This document shows positions 18,808 to 26,870 of a DNA stretch of 64,000 nucleotides, in pieces. The stretch is from Nonomuraea sp. NEAU-A123 (lineage in GTDB: Bacteria > Actinomycetota > Actinomycetes > Streptosporangiales > Streptosporangiaceae). The stretch is from assembly GCF_018603905.1 (NCBI RefSeq), contig NZ_JAHFZZ010000006.1:558001-622000 (forward strand), read 5' to 3'. Both the position numbers and the translations under genes were made by a program. The notes below the pieces were generated by a model. That model was not told the DNA's origin, searched no databases, and saw nothing but the letters and a program-made list of their open reading frames with translations. How positions within the stretch are numbered: position 1 is the stretch's first letter; the number at the start of each line of letters is the position of its first letter.

Positions 18808-19962
18808 TCACTCCCCGATGGTGCCCAGCCGGGCGTGGCCCTTGATCAGATTGCGGGCGATCGTACGGCGCTGGATCTCGTCGGTGCCCTCGAAGATGCG
18901 CAGCAGGCGCAGCTCGCGATACCAGCGTTCGATCGGTAACTCCTTGGTGTAGCCCATGCCGCCGTGGATCTGCAGCACCCGGTCCACGACCTGGTTGGCC
19001 ATGACCGCGCCGTTGAGCTTGGCGATCGACGCGGCGTGCCGGGCGTCCAGGCCCTCCTGCACCCGCCAGGCCGCGTACAGCGTCAGCCACTTGGCCGCCT
19101 CGATCTCCACCTGCGAGTCGGCGATCATCCACTGGATCGCCTGGTACTCCGAGATCGTCTGCCCCATCGACTTGCGGATCTTGGCGTAGTCGATGGCCAT
19201 CCCCAGCATGCGCTCGGCCGAGCCGATGGCCCGCGCCGGGATCATGTAACGGCCCTGGCCGATCCACTGCATGGCCAGCTCGAAGCCCTTGCCCAGCTCG
19301 CCGAGGATGTTCGCCTCCGGGACCCGGACGTCCTGGAACACCAGCGACGCCGGACCCCATTCGCCCATGGTCTGGATCGGCTCGGACGTCCAGCCCATGT
19401 CGCGGTCGACGAGGAAGCAGGTCACGCCGTACGGCTCGGCCACGGCGAACACCATGACGAAGTCGGCCTCGCTGCCGCCGGTGATGAACGTCTTCTCGCC
19501 GTTGATGATCCACTCGGCGCCGTCACGGACCGCGCGGGTGCGGATGTTACGCGCGTCGGAGCCCGCGCCCGGCTCGGTGATCGCGAAGCAGGAGCGGCGC
19601 TCGCCCTCGATCGTCGGGAGCAGGTAACGCGCCTGCTGCTCGGCGGTGCCCGCGTAGAGGATGTTGTCGGCGCTGCCGCCGAACATGAACGGGACGAAGG
19701 TCCGGCCCAGCTCCATGACGATGATCGCGGACATGACCGGGCCCAGCGCGGCTCCGCCGTACTCCTCGGGGGTGTTGATGCCCCAGAAGCCCATCTTCCT
19801 CGCCCGGTCCCGCAGGTCGCGGACGACCGCCGGGGGGAGCGCCGGGCGGCCCTCGCGCTCGTTGCGCAGGACCTCGGGCTCCAGCGGCATGATCTCCTTC
19901 TCGACGAAGGAGCGGACGGTGTCGCGGATCTGACGTTCCTCGGCGCTGAGCGAGAAGTCCAT
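18808..19962 (-). CDS. Acyl-CoA dehydrogenase
   Basis: An FAD-dependent acyl-CoA dehydrogenase (384 aa from MDFSLSAEE) introducing the alpha-beta double bond into an acyl-CoA. It shows the FAD/substrate motifs CFAITEPGAGSD and WIINGEKTFITGG, the C-terminal helical domain, and FEGTDEIQR (about residue 365) with the catalytic Glu in the position of the common YEGTSEIQ motif. The start at 19962 is chosen because GGGAGG precedes it; the frame extends 69 bp further into the operator region. It is divergent from the TetR gene. Confidence 0.92.
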   Translation of the reverse strand: MDFSLSAEERQIRDTVRSFVEKEIMPLEPEVLRNEREGRPALPPAVVRDLRDRARKMGFWGINTPEEYGGAALGPVMSAIIVMELGRTFVPFMFGGSADNILYAGTAEQQARYLLPTIEGERRSCFAITEPGAGSDARNIRTRAVRDGAEWIINGEKTFITGGSEADFVMVFAVAEPYGVTCFLVDRDMGWTSEPIQTMGEWGPASLVFQDVRVPEANILGELGKGFELAMQWIGQGRYMIPARAIGSAERMLGMAIDYAKIRKSMGQTISEYQAIQWMIADSQVEIEAAKWLTLYAAWRVQEGLDARHAASIAKLNGAVMANQVVDRVLQIHGGMGYTKELPIERWYRELRLLRIFEGTDEIQRRTIARNLIKGHARLGTIGE

Positions 19963-19976
19963 GACCGCCTCCCCAA

Positions 19977-19986
19977 TTTCTAGAAC
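19977..19986. promoter_or_regulatory. CTAG-type half operator near acyl-CoA dehydrogenase start
   Basis: TTTCTAGAAC contains the 8-bp palindrome TTCTAGAA (19978-19985), 15 bp upstream of the dehydrogenase start on the minus strand. It is a second copy in the divergent promoter region. Confidence 0.6.
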
Positions 19987-20030
19987 GTTCCTCCAGGAAG
20001 CCAGCCAGGACGCGATCCTGTCAAGAATCA

Positions 20031-20042
20031 AATTCTAGAATT
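20031..20042. promoter_or_regulatory. CTAG-type palindromic operator (site C)
   Basis: AATTCTAGAATT is a perfect 12-bp palindrome between the divergent acyl-CoA dehydrogenase and TetR genes, 12 bp before the TetR start. This position fits autorepression plus control of the dehydrogenase. TACGAT at 20051-20056 could be the TetR -10 box, which would make that mRNA leaderless or nearly so. Confidence 0.75.
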
Positions 20043-20054
20043 GATCCCGGTACG

Positions 20055-20675
20055 ATGGGACGCATGGCAAGGAAGTCGTCGTGGGAGTGGAGCCGGACGG
20101 CCCAGACCCGCCAGAGCATGCTGATGGCGGCCCGCGAGGTCTTCGGCGAGCACGGTTTCGCCGAGGCCAACGTCTCCGAGGTCGTGGCCCGCGCCGGCTC
20201 CAGTGTCGGCAGCCTTTACCACCACTTCGGCGGCAAGACCGAGCTGTTCCTCGCGCTCTATGAGGGCCACCAGGCGGCGCACGAGGAGGCCGCGGCCGCC
20301 AGCGTGTCGCGGGCCAAGCAGGCGGGCGTCGACGACCCCGTCGAGCTGCTCATCGCCGGGGCGCGGGCCTACCTCGCGGGCGCGTGGGAGCGGCGCGACC
20401 TGGTCAGGCTGTTCATCGACGGTGACGGGCCGCCTGGGTTCGAGCTGGTCCGCCGCACCCGGGGCAGGGAGTGGGTACGCCAGAACGCCGTGCTGCTCGG
20501 CGCCGGCGCCGACCCGCTCGACCGGTTCACCGTCGCCGCGCTGACCAGCATCATCGGCGAGGCGGCCCGCGAGGTCGCCACCAGCGACACCGAGACCGAC
20601 GCCCACGACGTGATCGAGGCGGCGATGACGCTGATCCGCCGCCTCGACCCCCTCAGAGTCCTGGCCGAGGGCTGA
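20055..20675 (+). CDS. TetR family regulator of acyl-CoA gene cluster
   Basis: A 206-aa TetR repressor with an N-terminal helix-turn-helix (FGEHGFAEANVSEVV ... GSLYHHFGGKTELF, about 25-65) and an all-helical ligand domain. The palindromes at four flanking promoters make it the likely local repressor, relieved by an acyl-CoA or related ligand as in KstR/FadR-type TetR proteins. Alternative start ATG at 20064 (MARKSSWEW), which would suit a leaderless transcript. The 3' end overlaps the convergent MaoC-like gene by 23 bp. Confidence 0.88.
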   Translation: MGRMARKSSWEWSRTAQTRQSMLMAAREVFGEHGFAEANVSEVVARAGSSVGSLYHHFGGKTELFLALYEGHQAAHEEAAAASVSRAKQAGVDDPVELLIAGARAYLAGAWERRDLVRLFIDGDGPPGFELVRRTRGREWVRQNAVLLGAGADPLDRFTVAALTSIIGEAAREVATSDTETDAHDVIEAAMTLIRRLDPLRVLAEG

Positions 20676-21333
20676 TCACCGCCCGCCCTCTGTCGATCAC
20701 CACCGTCCCGTCGTCCTTGGCGGTCCGGAACAGTACGGCCGAGCCGTCCACCCAGATCGAGACCGTGAGCGACTCGCCGGGAAAGACCGGGCTGGTGAAC
20801 CGGCCCGACATCGCCCCGAACCGCCCCGGATCCGAGCCCGCCACCGCGTGCAGCAGCGCCCGCCCGGTAACCCCGTACGTACACAGCTCGTCGCGCGGCC
20901 CCCGGTCGCCGCCGAAACCGCCTTCGCCCCTGATGAAGACCGCACTGCGGCTGGTGATCACCGGCTCGCCGCTCTCCTGGTCCACGGCACGAGCCTCGCT
21001 GGTCACCAGGGCGCCGGACCCTTTGTCGTAGATCCCGGTCACCTTCGAGGTGGTCCGTACGCCGCCCGCGGCCGGCAGCTCCCGGTGCAGCTCGAACGCC
21101 TGCTCGGCATGGACCAGCAGAGCGGGGTCGAAGTCGCCGAGCCGCCGCCCGGACGGCGCCTGCGCGGCCAGCACCGCGAACGTCGGCAGCACCCGCTGCC
21201 CCTTCTCCGTGGTGAAGGCCAGTTCCGCCACGCCCGCGCCCACGCCCAGCGCGTACAGCATGGTGTCCTTGGCCGACCACCCGCGGTCGTACGGCGGGCT
21301 CTCGACGCCGATCAGGTCGTGGTCGAGCGCCAT
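20653..21333 (-). CDS. MaoC/hydratase-2-like protein with deleted active-site segment
   Basis: The N-terminal hot-dog repeat (GWSAKDTMLYALGVGAG) and the tail of the second hot-dog (LCTYGVTGRALL ... FPGESLTVSIWVDG) match (R)-specific enoyl-CoA hydratases of the 17-beta-HSD4 type, normally about 285 aa. Here the chain is only 226 aa. The sequence jumps from GEGGFGGDRGP straight to RDELCTYG, omitting about 60 residues that normally carry the SGDxNPLHxDP catalytic Asp/His motif. The frame is intact, so the protein is probably made but unlikely to hydrate enoyl-CoA. Its start lies 1 bp after the SDR stop (operon). Confidence 0.75.
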   Translation of the reverse strand: MALDHDLIGVESPPYDRGWSAKDTMLYALGVGAGVAELAFTTEKGQRVLPTFAVLAAQAPSGRRLGDFDPALLVHAEQAFELHRELPAAGGVRTTSKVTGIYDKGSGALVTSEARAVDQESGEPVITSRSAVFIRGEGGFGGDRGPRDELCTYGVTGRALLHAVAGSDPGRFGAMSGRFTSPVFPGESLTVSIWVDGSAVLFRTAKDDGTVVIDRGRAVISPRPGL

Positions 21334-21334
21334 G

Positions 21335-22231
21335 TCAGTCCTCCCGTCCGGGGATCCGGCCGTCGGTCAGCGCGTTGGGCGCGGCCTTGTCGACCAGGGC
21401 CGGGATGACCGCGCCCAGCTCGGCCGGGTCCCACCGGCCGCCCTTGTCGACACCGGGACCGGCGTGCCAGCCCTCGGCCACACTGATCACCCCCGCCCGC
21501 ACGTTGAACACCCGCCCGGTGATGCCCCTGGCCTCGGCGCTGGACAGCCAGACCACCAGCGGGGCGATGTCGTCGGGATCGGCGCCGGTGCCGCCCGGGG
21601 CGAGGTTCTCGGTCATCCGGGTGAGCGCGGCCGGGGCGATCGCGTTCACGGTCACGCCGTAGCGCTCCAGCTCCTTGGCCGCGATGACCGTCAAGCCCGC
21701 GATGCCGGCCTTCGCGGCGCCGTAGTTGCCCTGGCCCGGGTTGCCATAGATGCCGGAGGAGGAGGTGGTGTTGATGATCCGCGCGTTCACCCGCTCGCCG
21801 GCCTTGGACTTGGCCCGCCAGTAGGCCGCCGCGTGGCGCAGCGGCGCGAACGTGCCGCGCAGGTGCACCCTGATGACCGCGTCCCACTCGTCGGCCGTCA
21901 TGTTGACCAGCATCCGGTCGCGCAGGATGCCCGCGTTGTTGACCAGCACGTGCAGGTCGCCGAAGCGATCGACGGCGGCCTGGATCAGCCGGGCCGCCCC
22001 GTCGAAGTCGGAGACGTCCTCGCCGTTGACGATCGCCTCCCCGCCCAGCGCCTCGATCTCCTCGACCACCGCGGCCGCAGCGTCGGACGAGCCCGTGCCG
22101 TCGACCTCCGCGCCCAGGTCGTTGACCACGACCTTCGCGCCCTGCCGGGCGAACTCGAGCGCGTGGCCGCGCCCGATGCCCCTGGCCGCGCCCGTGGCGA
22201 TCACCACGCGACCCTCGACGATCCCGCTCAT
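21335..22231 (-). CDS. Short-chain dehydrogenase, 17-beta-HSD4 / (3R)-hydroxyacyl-CoA type
   Basis: An NAD(P)-dependent SDR of 298 aa with TGAARGIGRGHA (cofactor loop), NNAG (LVNNAGILRDRM), and the catalytic Ser-Tyr-Lys set in TSSSGIYGNPGQGNYGAAKAG. The VNDLG motif after strand 2 and the long C-terminal extension resemble the dehydrogenase domain of peroxisomal multifunctional enzyme 2, which oxidises (3R)-hydroxyacyl-CoA to 3-ketoacyl-CoA. It is followed 1 bp later by the MaoC-like gene, the usual partner. GAGGTG precedes the ATG; operator D lies upstream. Confidence 0.85.
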   Translation of the reverse strand: MSGIVEGRVVIATGAARGIGRGHALEFARQGAKVVVNDLGAEVDGTGSSDAAAAVVEEIEALGGEAIVNGEDVSDFDGAARLIQAAVDRFGDLHVLVNNAGILRDRMLVNMTADEWDAVIRVHLRGTFAPLRHAAAYWRAKSKAGERVNARIINTTSSSGIYGNPGQGNYGAAKAGIAGLTVIAAKELERYGVTVNAIAPAALTRMTENLAPGGTGADPDDIAPLVVWLSSAEARGITGRVFNVRAGVISVAEGWHAGPGVDKGGRWDPAELGAVIPALVDKAAPNALTDGRIPGRED

Positions 22232-22270
22232 GTGGCACCTCGATCCTCGACTGCCTGACGATGCGAACTA

Positions 22271-22295
22271 AATTCTAGTATCGAAATCTAGAAAT
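22271..22295. promoter_or_regulatory. CTAG-type palindromic operator (site D)
   Basis: TTCTAG (22273-22278) and CTAGAA (22288-22293) form a 6-bp inverted repeat with a 9-bp spacer in the divergent promoter region of the SDR-MaoC operon and the thioesterase-MFS operon. Confidence 0.65.
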
Positions 22296-22358
22296 GACAG
22301 GCCCCGTGGTGCCGGCCTGTACGGCCCGGAGCGAGGCCACCCGACCGGGACGGGTACG

Positions 22359-22790
22359 GTGGCCACCGTGGTTGAACATTCCCTGGCCCAGCGGCATATC
22401 TTCCCCCGAATGGTGAGATTCGCGGACATCGATTCTCTCGGGCATGTGAACAACGTCCGCTTCTTCGACTATCTGGAGGACGCCCGCCTGGGGATGCTCC
22501 ACATCGATCCGTACAAGGCCGGTGACGCCCCCTTCAAAGGGCTCGTCGTCTCCCGTCACGAGATCGACTACCTGCGCCCGCTCGGCTTCCGTGCCGAGCC
22601 GGTCCGGGTGGAGACCTGGGTGACGGACCTCAGAGCGGTCCGGTTCACGCTGGAGCACGAGATCCGCGACGACGACGAGCTGTTCGTCCGGGCCACCTCG
22701 GTGATCGTCGCCTACGACGTGGAGCGTGCCGCGCCGCGCCGGCTCAGCTCCGATGAACGCGACTATCTGCGGCGATTCATGGCCGTATGA
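22359..22790 (+). CDS. Acyl-CoA thioesterase (hot-dog, 4HBT/YbgC type)
   Basis: A 143-aa single hot-dog domain. FADIDSLGHVNNVRFFDYLEDAR carries the family's catalytic Asp and the GHVNN turn. It hydrolyses an acyl- or aroyl-CoA to free acid plus CoA. GTG start, with another in-frame GTG 9 bp on. ATGA overlap with the following MFS gene suggests that the released acid is the transported molecule, or that the two serve the same substrate. Divergent from the SDR-MaoC operon around operator D. Confidence 0.87.
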   Translation: MATVVEHSLAQRHIFPRMVRFADIDSLGHVNNVRFFDYLEDARLGMLHIDPYKAGDAPFKGLVVSRHEIDYLRPLGFRAEPVRVETWVTDLRAVRFTLEHEIRDDDELFVRATSVIVAYDVERAAPRRLSSDERDYLRRFMAV

Positions 22791-23974
22791 AGCGTTGGGT
22801 GATGCTCGGGCTGGGGGTCAACGCGCACGCCAGCGTCACGCTGGGACTGTTCGGGTTGCCGCTCGTCATGCCGGATATCCAGCGATATTTCGGTGTCTCG
22901 CTGCCCGTCGCCGCGATCATCGGCAACGCCCCCGGCCTCGGCATCCTGTTCTCCCTGGTCGCCTGGGGCATGCTGGCCGACCGGCGGGGTGAGCGGCTGG
23001 TGCTCGGCATCGGCGTCGGGCTGGCCGCCGCGCTGCTCGCCGCCGCGGCCTCCGTGACCGAGATCTGGGCGGTGATCCCGCTGCTCGCCCTGGCCGGGGC
23101 CATGGGGTCCGCGGCCATGGTCGGCGGCGGCCGGATCGTGCTGCGCTGGTTCGAGCCGCCGGAGCGCGGCGTCGCGATGGGCCTGCGCCAGGTCTCCTAC
23201 ACGCTCGGCATGGCCGTCGCCGCGTTCGTCCTGCCGCCGATCGCACGGGCCCACGGCATCTCGGGCGTGTTCGTCGTCTGCGCCGGAGTCAGCCTGCTCG
23301 CCGCCGTGCTGGCCGCCCTCTTCCTGGCCGAGCCGCCACACACGATCTCGGGCACGCGGACGGCGCCCGCCGCCTCGCCGTACCGGCAGCCCGCGCTCTG
23401 GCGGGTGCACGCGACCAGCGCGCTGCACGTGGTGCCTCAGGTCGTCGTCAGCACGTACGGGGTGGCCTGTCTGGTCGGTGTCTACGGTTGGGACGGCGTA
23501 CGGGCGGGGCAGCTTTTCGGCGTGGCGGCGATCGGCGGCGCGGCGGTGCGCATCGCGGCCGGACGCTGGTCCGACAGGACCGGCCTGCGCATGGCGCCGC
23601 TGCGGCTGCTGACGTTCGGCTCGCTGGCCGTGCTGGCCCTGCTGGTGCTGGGCACGGTCACCGAATCCTGGCTCGGCCCGGCCATGCTGGCGCTGGCCGC
23701 GGTGATCACCGTGGCGGGCAACGGCCTCGCCTACCTCTCGGCGGGCGAGCTCGCCGGTCCCGCGTCGGCGGGGCGCGTGCTCGGCACCCACAACACCATC
23801 CAGAACATCGTGTCCCTGGCCGTCACGCCGGTGGCCGGGGTACTGATCACGGCCACCGGCTACTGGGCCGGGTTCGCGGCGGGGCTGGCGTGCGCGCTGA
23901 TCTCGCTGCCCGTCATCCCCGCCCGCGGCGAGCGGCCCGCCACCGCGGAACAGGACGTGCCCCGGCCCTCATGA
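22787..23974 (+). CDS. MFS transporter coupled to thioesterase
   Basis: A 395-aa major facilitator with about twelve hydrophobic segments, the TM2-TM3 loop GMLADRRGERLVLG and a second-half counterpart AGRWSDRTGLRMAP. It overlaps the thioesterase stop by ATGA. Its 3' end overlaps the convergent GH13 gene by 6 bp, so transcription of the two units collides here. Likely an acid importer or exporter belonging to the TetR regulon; the substrate is unknown. Confidence 0.85.
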   Translation: MKRWVMLGLGVNAHASVTLGLFGLPLVMPDIQRYFGVSLPVAAIIGNAPGLGILFSLVAWGMLADRRGERLVLGIGVGLAAALLAAAASVTEIWAVIPLLALAGAMGSAAMVGGGRIVLRWFEPPERGVAMGLRQVSYTLGMAVAAFVLPPIARAHGISGVFVVCAGVSLLAAVLAALFLAEPPHTISGTRTAPAASPYRQPALWRVHATSALHVVPQVVVSTYGVACLVGVYGWDGVRAGQLFGVAAIGGAAVRIAAGRWSDRTGLRMAPLRLLTFGSLAVLALLVLGTVTESWLGPAMLALAAVITVAGNGLAYLSAGELAGPASAGRVLGTHNTIQNIVSLAVTPVAGVLITATGYWAGFAAGLACALISLPVIPARGERPATAEQDVPRPS

Positions 23975-25477
23975 GCGGGCGCGTAGCCAGACGGCGGTGT
24001 CGGGTGGCAGCAGGTCGCCATCGAGCGGCCCGCTGGGCAGCAGGACGCCGTCGTGCGGCGGCAGCCGCACCGGCTCGGTGCCGCAGTTGACGGCGCAGAT
24101 CAGCGACCCGCGGGTGAAGAAGAGCGCGCTTTCGGGGGAGTCCAGCCATTCCAGCGTGTACGGGATCGAGCGCACCAGCTCACGACGGCAGGCCAGGGCC
24201 CGGCGGTAGAAGGCCAGTGTCGAGGCGGAGTCGGCGTTCTGGGCCGCCACGCTGAGCGCCGAGAAGCCGGCCGGCTGCGGCAGCCACGGCGCCACCCCAT
24301 CGGGGGAGAACCCGAGCGACCCCCCGTCGGCCGACCACGGCAGCGGCACCCGGCAGCCGTCACGGCCGACCAGCTCGCCCTTCGACTGGATGAAGACCGG
24401 GTCCTGCCGCGCCTCCGGGGGAAGATCCTTCACCTCGGGGAGGCCAAGTTCCTCCCCCTGGTAGAGATATGCCGACCCGGGGAGCGCCAGCATCGTGAGC
24501 AGCGCCGCCTTGGCCCTCATCAGTCCCGTGCCCGGGTCGGCGCTCTCGTAGCGGGTGCGGTGCCGTACGACATCGTGGTTGGACAGCACCCACGTGGCGA
24601 ACGGCACCGCGGCCAGCGTGTCGTCGATGACCTTCTTGAACGCGGTCGGCGACCAGGGCGCCTGCAGCCAGGCGAAGTTGAAGCTCTGGTGCAGCTCGTC
24701 GGGGCGCACGTAGAGCGCCAGGTCCTCGGAGCTGTCCGTCCACACCTCGCCCACGGCCATCCGCTCGCCGGGGTAGCCGTCGAGCAGCTTGCGCCAGTCC
24801 CGGTAGACCTCGTGCACCTCGGGCTGGCCCCATACCGGGGAGACCGCCTTGAACGACTGGTCCTTGACGTCCGGCAGCCCCTTCGCCTTGTACAGGCCCA
24901 TCGCGACGTCGATGCGGAACCCGTCGACACCCCGGTCGAGCCAGAACCGCAGTACGTCGAGGAACTCCCGGTGGATCTCGGGGTTGCGCCAGTTGAAGTC
25001 GGGCTGGCCGGGGGCGAACAGGTGCAGGTAGTACTGGCCGTCCGGCAGCTTCGTCCAGGCCGGGCCGCTGAAGGTGGACTGCCAGTTGTTCGGCTGGTCG
25101 CGGAAGATGTAGCGGTCGCGGTGCTCGCCGCGCAGCGCGGCCTGGAACCAGGGGTGCGCGGACGAGCTGTGGTTGGGCACCACGTCGACGATGACCTTCA
25201 GCCCGAGCTCGTGCGCGTCGGTGACCAGCGACTCGAAGTCGCCCAGCGTCCCGAACAGCGGATCGACACCGCGGTAGTCGGCCACGTCGTAGCCGCCGTC
25301 GGCCATCGGGGAGGGATAGAAGGGGGTCAGCCAGATCGCGTCGACTCCGAGCTCCGCCAGGTACGGCAGGCGCTCGCGTACTCCCGCGAGATCGCCGACG
25401 CCGTCTCCCGAGGCGTCGGCGAAGCTGCGAACATAGATCTCGTAGACGACGGCGTCACGCCACCAGGGGATGTCCAT
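23969..25477 (-). CDS. GH13 alpha-glucosidase / oligo-1,6-glucosidase
   Basis: A cytoplasmic GH13 enzyme of 502 aa hydrolysing alpha-1,4 or alpha-1,6 glucosidic bonds of short maltose- or isomaltose-type sugars. The TIM barrel is complete. Conserved region I is DVVPNH (98-103), the nucleophile is D190 in DGFRID, the acid/base E244 in VGEVW, and the stabiliser D302 in LSNHD. There is no signal peptide. The N terminus WWRDAVVYEIYVRSFADASGDGVGDL is standard for the oligo-1,6-glucosidase/trehalose-synthase clade. It is last in a minus-strand run with the globin and MscS genes. Confidence 0.92.
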   Translation of the reverse strand: MDIPWWRDAVVYEIYVRSFADASGDGVGDLAGVRERLPYLAELGVDAIWLTPFYPSPMADGGYDVADYRGVDPLFGTLGDFESLVTDAHELGLKVIVDVVPNHSSSAHPWFQAALRGEHRDRYIFRDQPNNWQSTFSGPAWTKLPDGQYYLHLFAPGQPDFNWRNPEIHREFLDVLRFWLDRGVDGFRIDVAMGLYKAKGLPDVKDQSFKAVSPVWGQPEVHEVYRDWRKLLDGYPGERMAVGEVWTDSSEDLALYVRPDELHQSFNFAWLQAPWSPTAFKKVIDDTLAAVPFATWVLSNHDVVRHRTRYESADPGTGLMRAKAALLTMLALPGSAYLYQGEELGLPEVKDLPPEARQDPVFIQSKGELVGRDGCRVPLPWSADGGSLGFSPDGVAPWLPQPAGFSALSVAAQNADSASTLAFYRRALACRRELVRSIPYTLEWLDSPESALFFTRGSLICAVNCGTEPVRLPPHDGVLLPSGPLDGDLLPPDTAVWLRARS

Positions 25478-25493
25478 GGGGCGGTCATGCCCG

Positions 25494-25874
25494 CTATGTC
25501 GGAGAGTTCACCATGCTGTGTGCCGCGTAGACCAGGTAGTCCCAGAGCTTGGTCTCCAGTTCCTGCGGCAGCTCCAGCGACTCGACGGCGTCGTGCATGT
25601 GCCGCAGCCAGGCGTCGCGCTCGGCCTCGCCGATGACGAACGGGTTGTGCCGCATCCGCAGCCGCGGGTGCCCGCGCTCCTGGCTGTAGGTGCTGGGGCC
25701 GCCCCAGTATTGAACGAGGAACCCCCGCAACCGGTCTTCGGCCCCGGTGAGGTCTTCCTCCGGGTAGAGCGGGAGCAGCAGCGGATCCTGCGCGATCCCC
25801 TCATAGAAGCGGTGTACGAGTCGCCGGAAGGTCTCCTCGCCCCCGACGGCGTCGTAGAAGGAGGTTTCAGTCAC
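25494..25874 (-). CDS. glbO: Group II truncated hemoglobin (GlbO)
   Basis: A 126-aa 2-on-2 globin binding heme, O2 and NO. It shows YDAVGGEETFRRLVHRFY at the N terminus, YPEEDL, then FLVQYWGGPSTYSQERGHPRLRMRHNPF, where the His of RMRH is the proximal heme ligand. The distal-pocket Tyr/Trp pattern fits group II. In mycobacteria GlbO assists respiration and peroxide/NO resistance. GTG start, 9 bp after the MscS stop; the GH13 gene begins 16 bp downstream. Confidence 0.95.
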   Translation of the reverse strand: MTETSFYDAVGGEETFRRLVHRFYEGIAQDPLLLPLYPEEDLTGAEDRLRGFLVQYWGGPSTYSQERGHPRLRMRHNPFVIGEAERDAWLRHMHDAVESLELPQELETKLWDYLVYAAHSMVNSPT

Positions 25875-25883
25875 CGTACAAGC

Positions 25884-26870
25884 CTATGCGCTGGCGACCA
25901 TGGGGATGCCCGCGCCGTCGAGCGCGGTCTTGACCCGGAGCCTGAGCTCCCGCGCGACCTGCGCCTGCTTGGCCGGGAGCGTCTTGGCGGAGATCCGGAA
26001 CACCAGCGAGCTGTCGGAGAGCTGCTCCACGCCGAACACGTCGGGCTCCTGCACGATGAGCGTCTCGCGGAAGTCGCGGTCGGCCCAGATCTCCTCGGCC
26101 ACGTTCTCCAGGATGGCCCGTACGGTCGTGACGTCGCTGTTCCAGGCGACCGGGACATCGAGGTAAGCCCGCGACCAGCCCTGCGACTCGTTGCCGACCC
26201 TGGTGATGGTGCCGTTGCGGACGTACCAGACGCGGCCGTCGGCGTCACGCAGCCTGGTGATCCGCAGGGTGACCGCCTCGACGGTGCCGACCGCGGCGCC
26301 CGAGTCGATCACGTCGCCCACACCGTACTGGTCCTCCAGCAGCATGAACATGCCCGCGATGAAGTCCTTGACCAGCTCCTGCGCGCCGAAGCCGATCGCC
26401 ACGCCGAGGATGCCGACGCTGGTGAGCAGGGGAGCGATGGGGATCGTCAGCCGGTCGAGCACGGTCAGCACGGCGGTGCCCATGATGACGACCGAGGCGA
26501 TGTGCTTGAGCACCGACCCCATCGTCTCGGCGCGCTGCTTGCGGCGCTCGTTGAGGAGGGCGTCGATGCCCTCGGTCGCGGCGCTGGACCTGCGGAACCG
26601 GCCGGTGATCGAACTGCCGGTCGAAGCGCTGCTGACCACCCGGGTGATCAGGCGCTTGGCGATGTTCCGCACGATGAGGGCGATCACCAGGATCAGGATG
26701 ACCGTGATGAGCGTGGCGATGATCGGGGCGAAGGCGCCCACGGGTAGCCAGTCTTGCAAGAACCCGCAGAGGAATTTGTCACCCTCACAGGCCGCACCCA
26801 CATCGTTGATCATCTTTGACGGGTCCAGGAGACTCGGCGCAGGGCTAGTAGGCGGTGCCAGCAGGGACAC
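25884..26870 (-). CDS. MscS-family mechanosensitive ion channel
   Basis: A small-conductance mechanosensitive channel that vents solutes on hypo-osmotic shock. Segments around residues 50-75, 130-150 and 155-180 are hydrophobic. The pore helix LGVAIGFGAQELVKDFIAGMFMLLED and the following beta domain (VGDVIDSGAAVGTVEAVTLR) are diagnostic. The GTG at 26870 is chosen because GGAAGGGG precedes it by about 9 nt. The frame extends to an ATG 60 bp further upstream, whose extra sequence is basic and atypical. First gene of a minus-strand operon with glbO and the GH13 gene. Confidence 0.88.
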   Translation of the reverse strand: MSLLAPPTSPAPSLLDPSKMINDVGAACEGDKFLCGFLQDWLPVGAFAPIIATLITVILILVIALIVRNIAKRLITRVVSSASTGSSITGRFRRSSAATEGIDALLNERRKQRAETMGSVLKHIASVVIMGTAVLTVLDRLTIPIAPLLTSVGILGVAIGFGAQELVKDFIAGMFMLLEDQYGVGDVIDSGAAVGTVEAVTLRITRLRDADGRVWYVRNGTITRVGNESQGWSRAYLDVPVAWNSDVTTVRAILENVAEEIWADRDFRETLIVQEPDVFGVEQLSDSSLVFRISAKTLPAKQAQVARELRLRVKTALDGAGIPMVASA

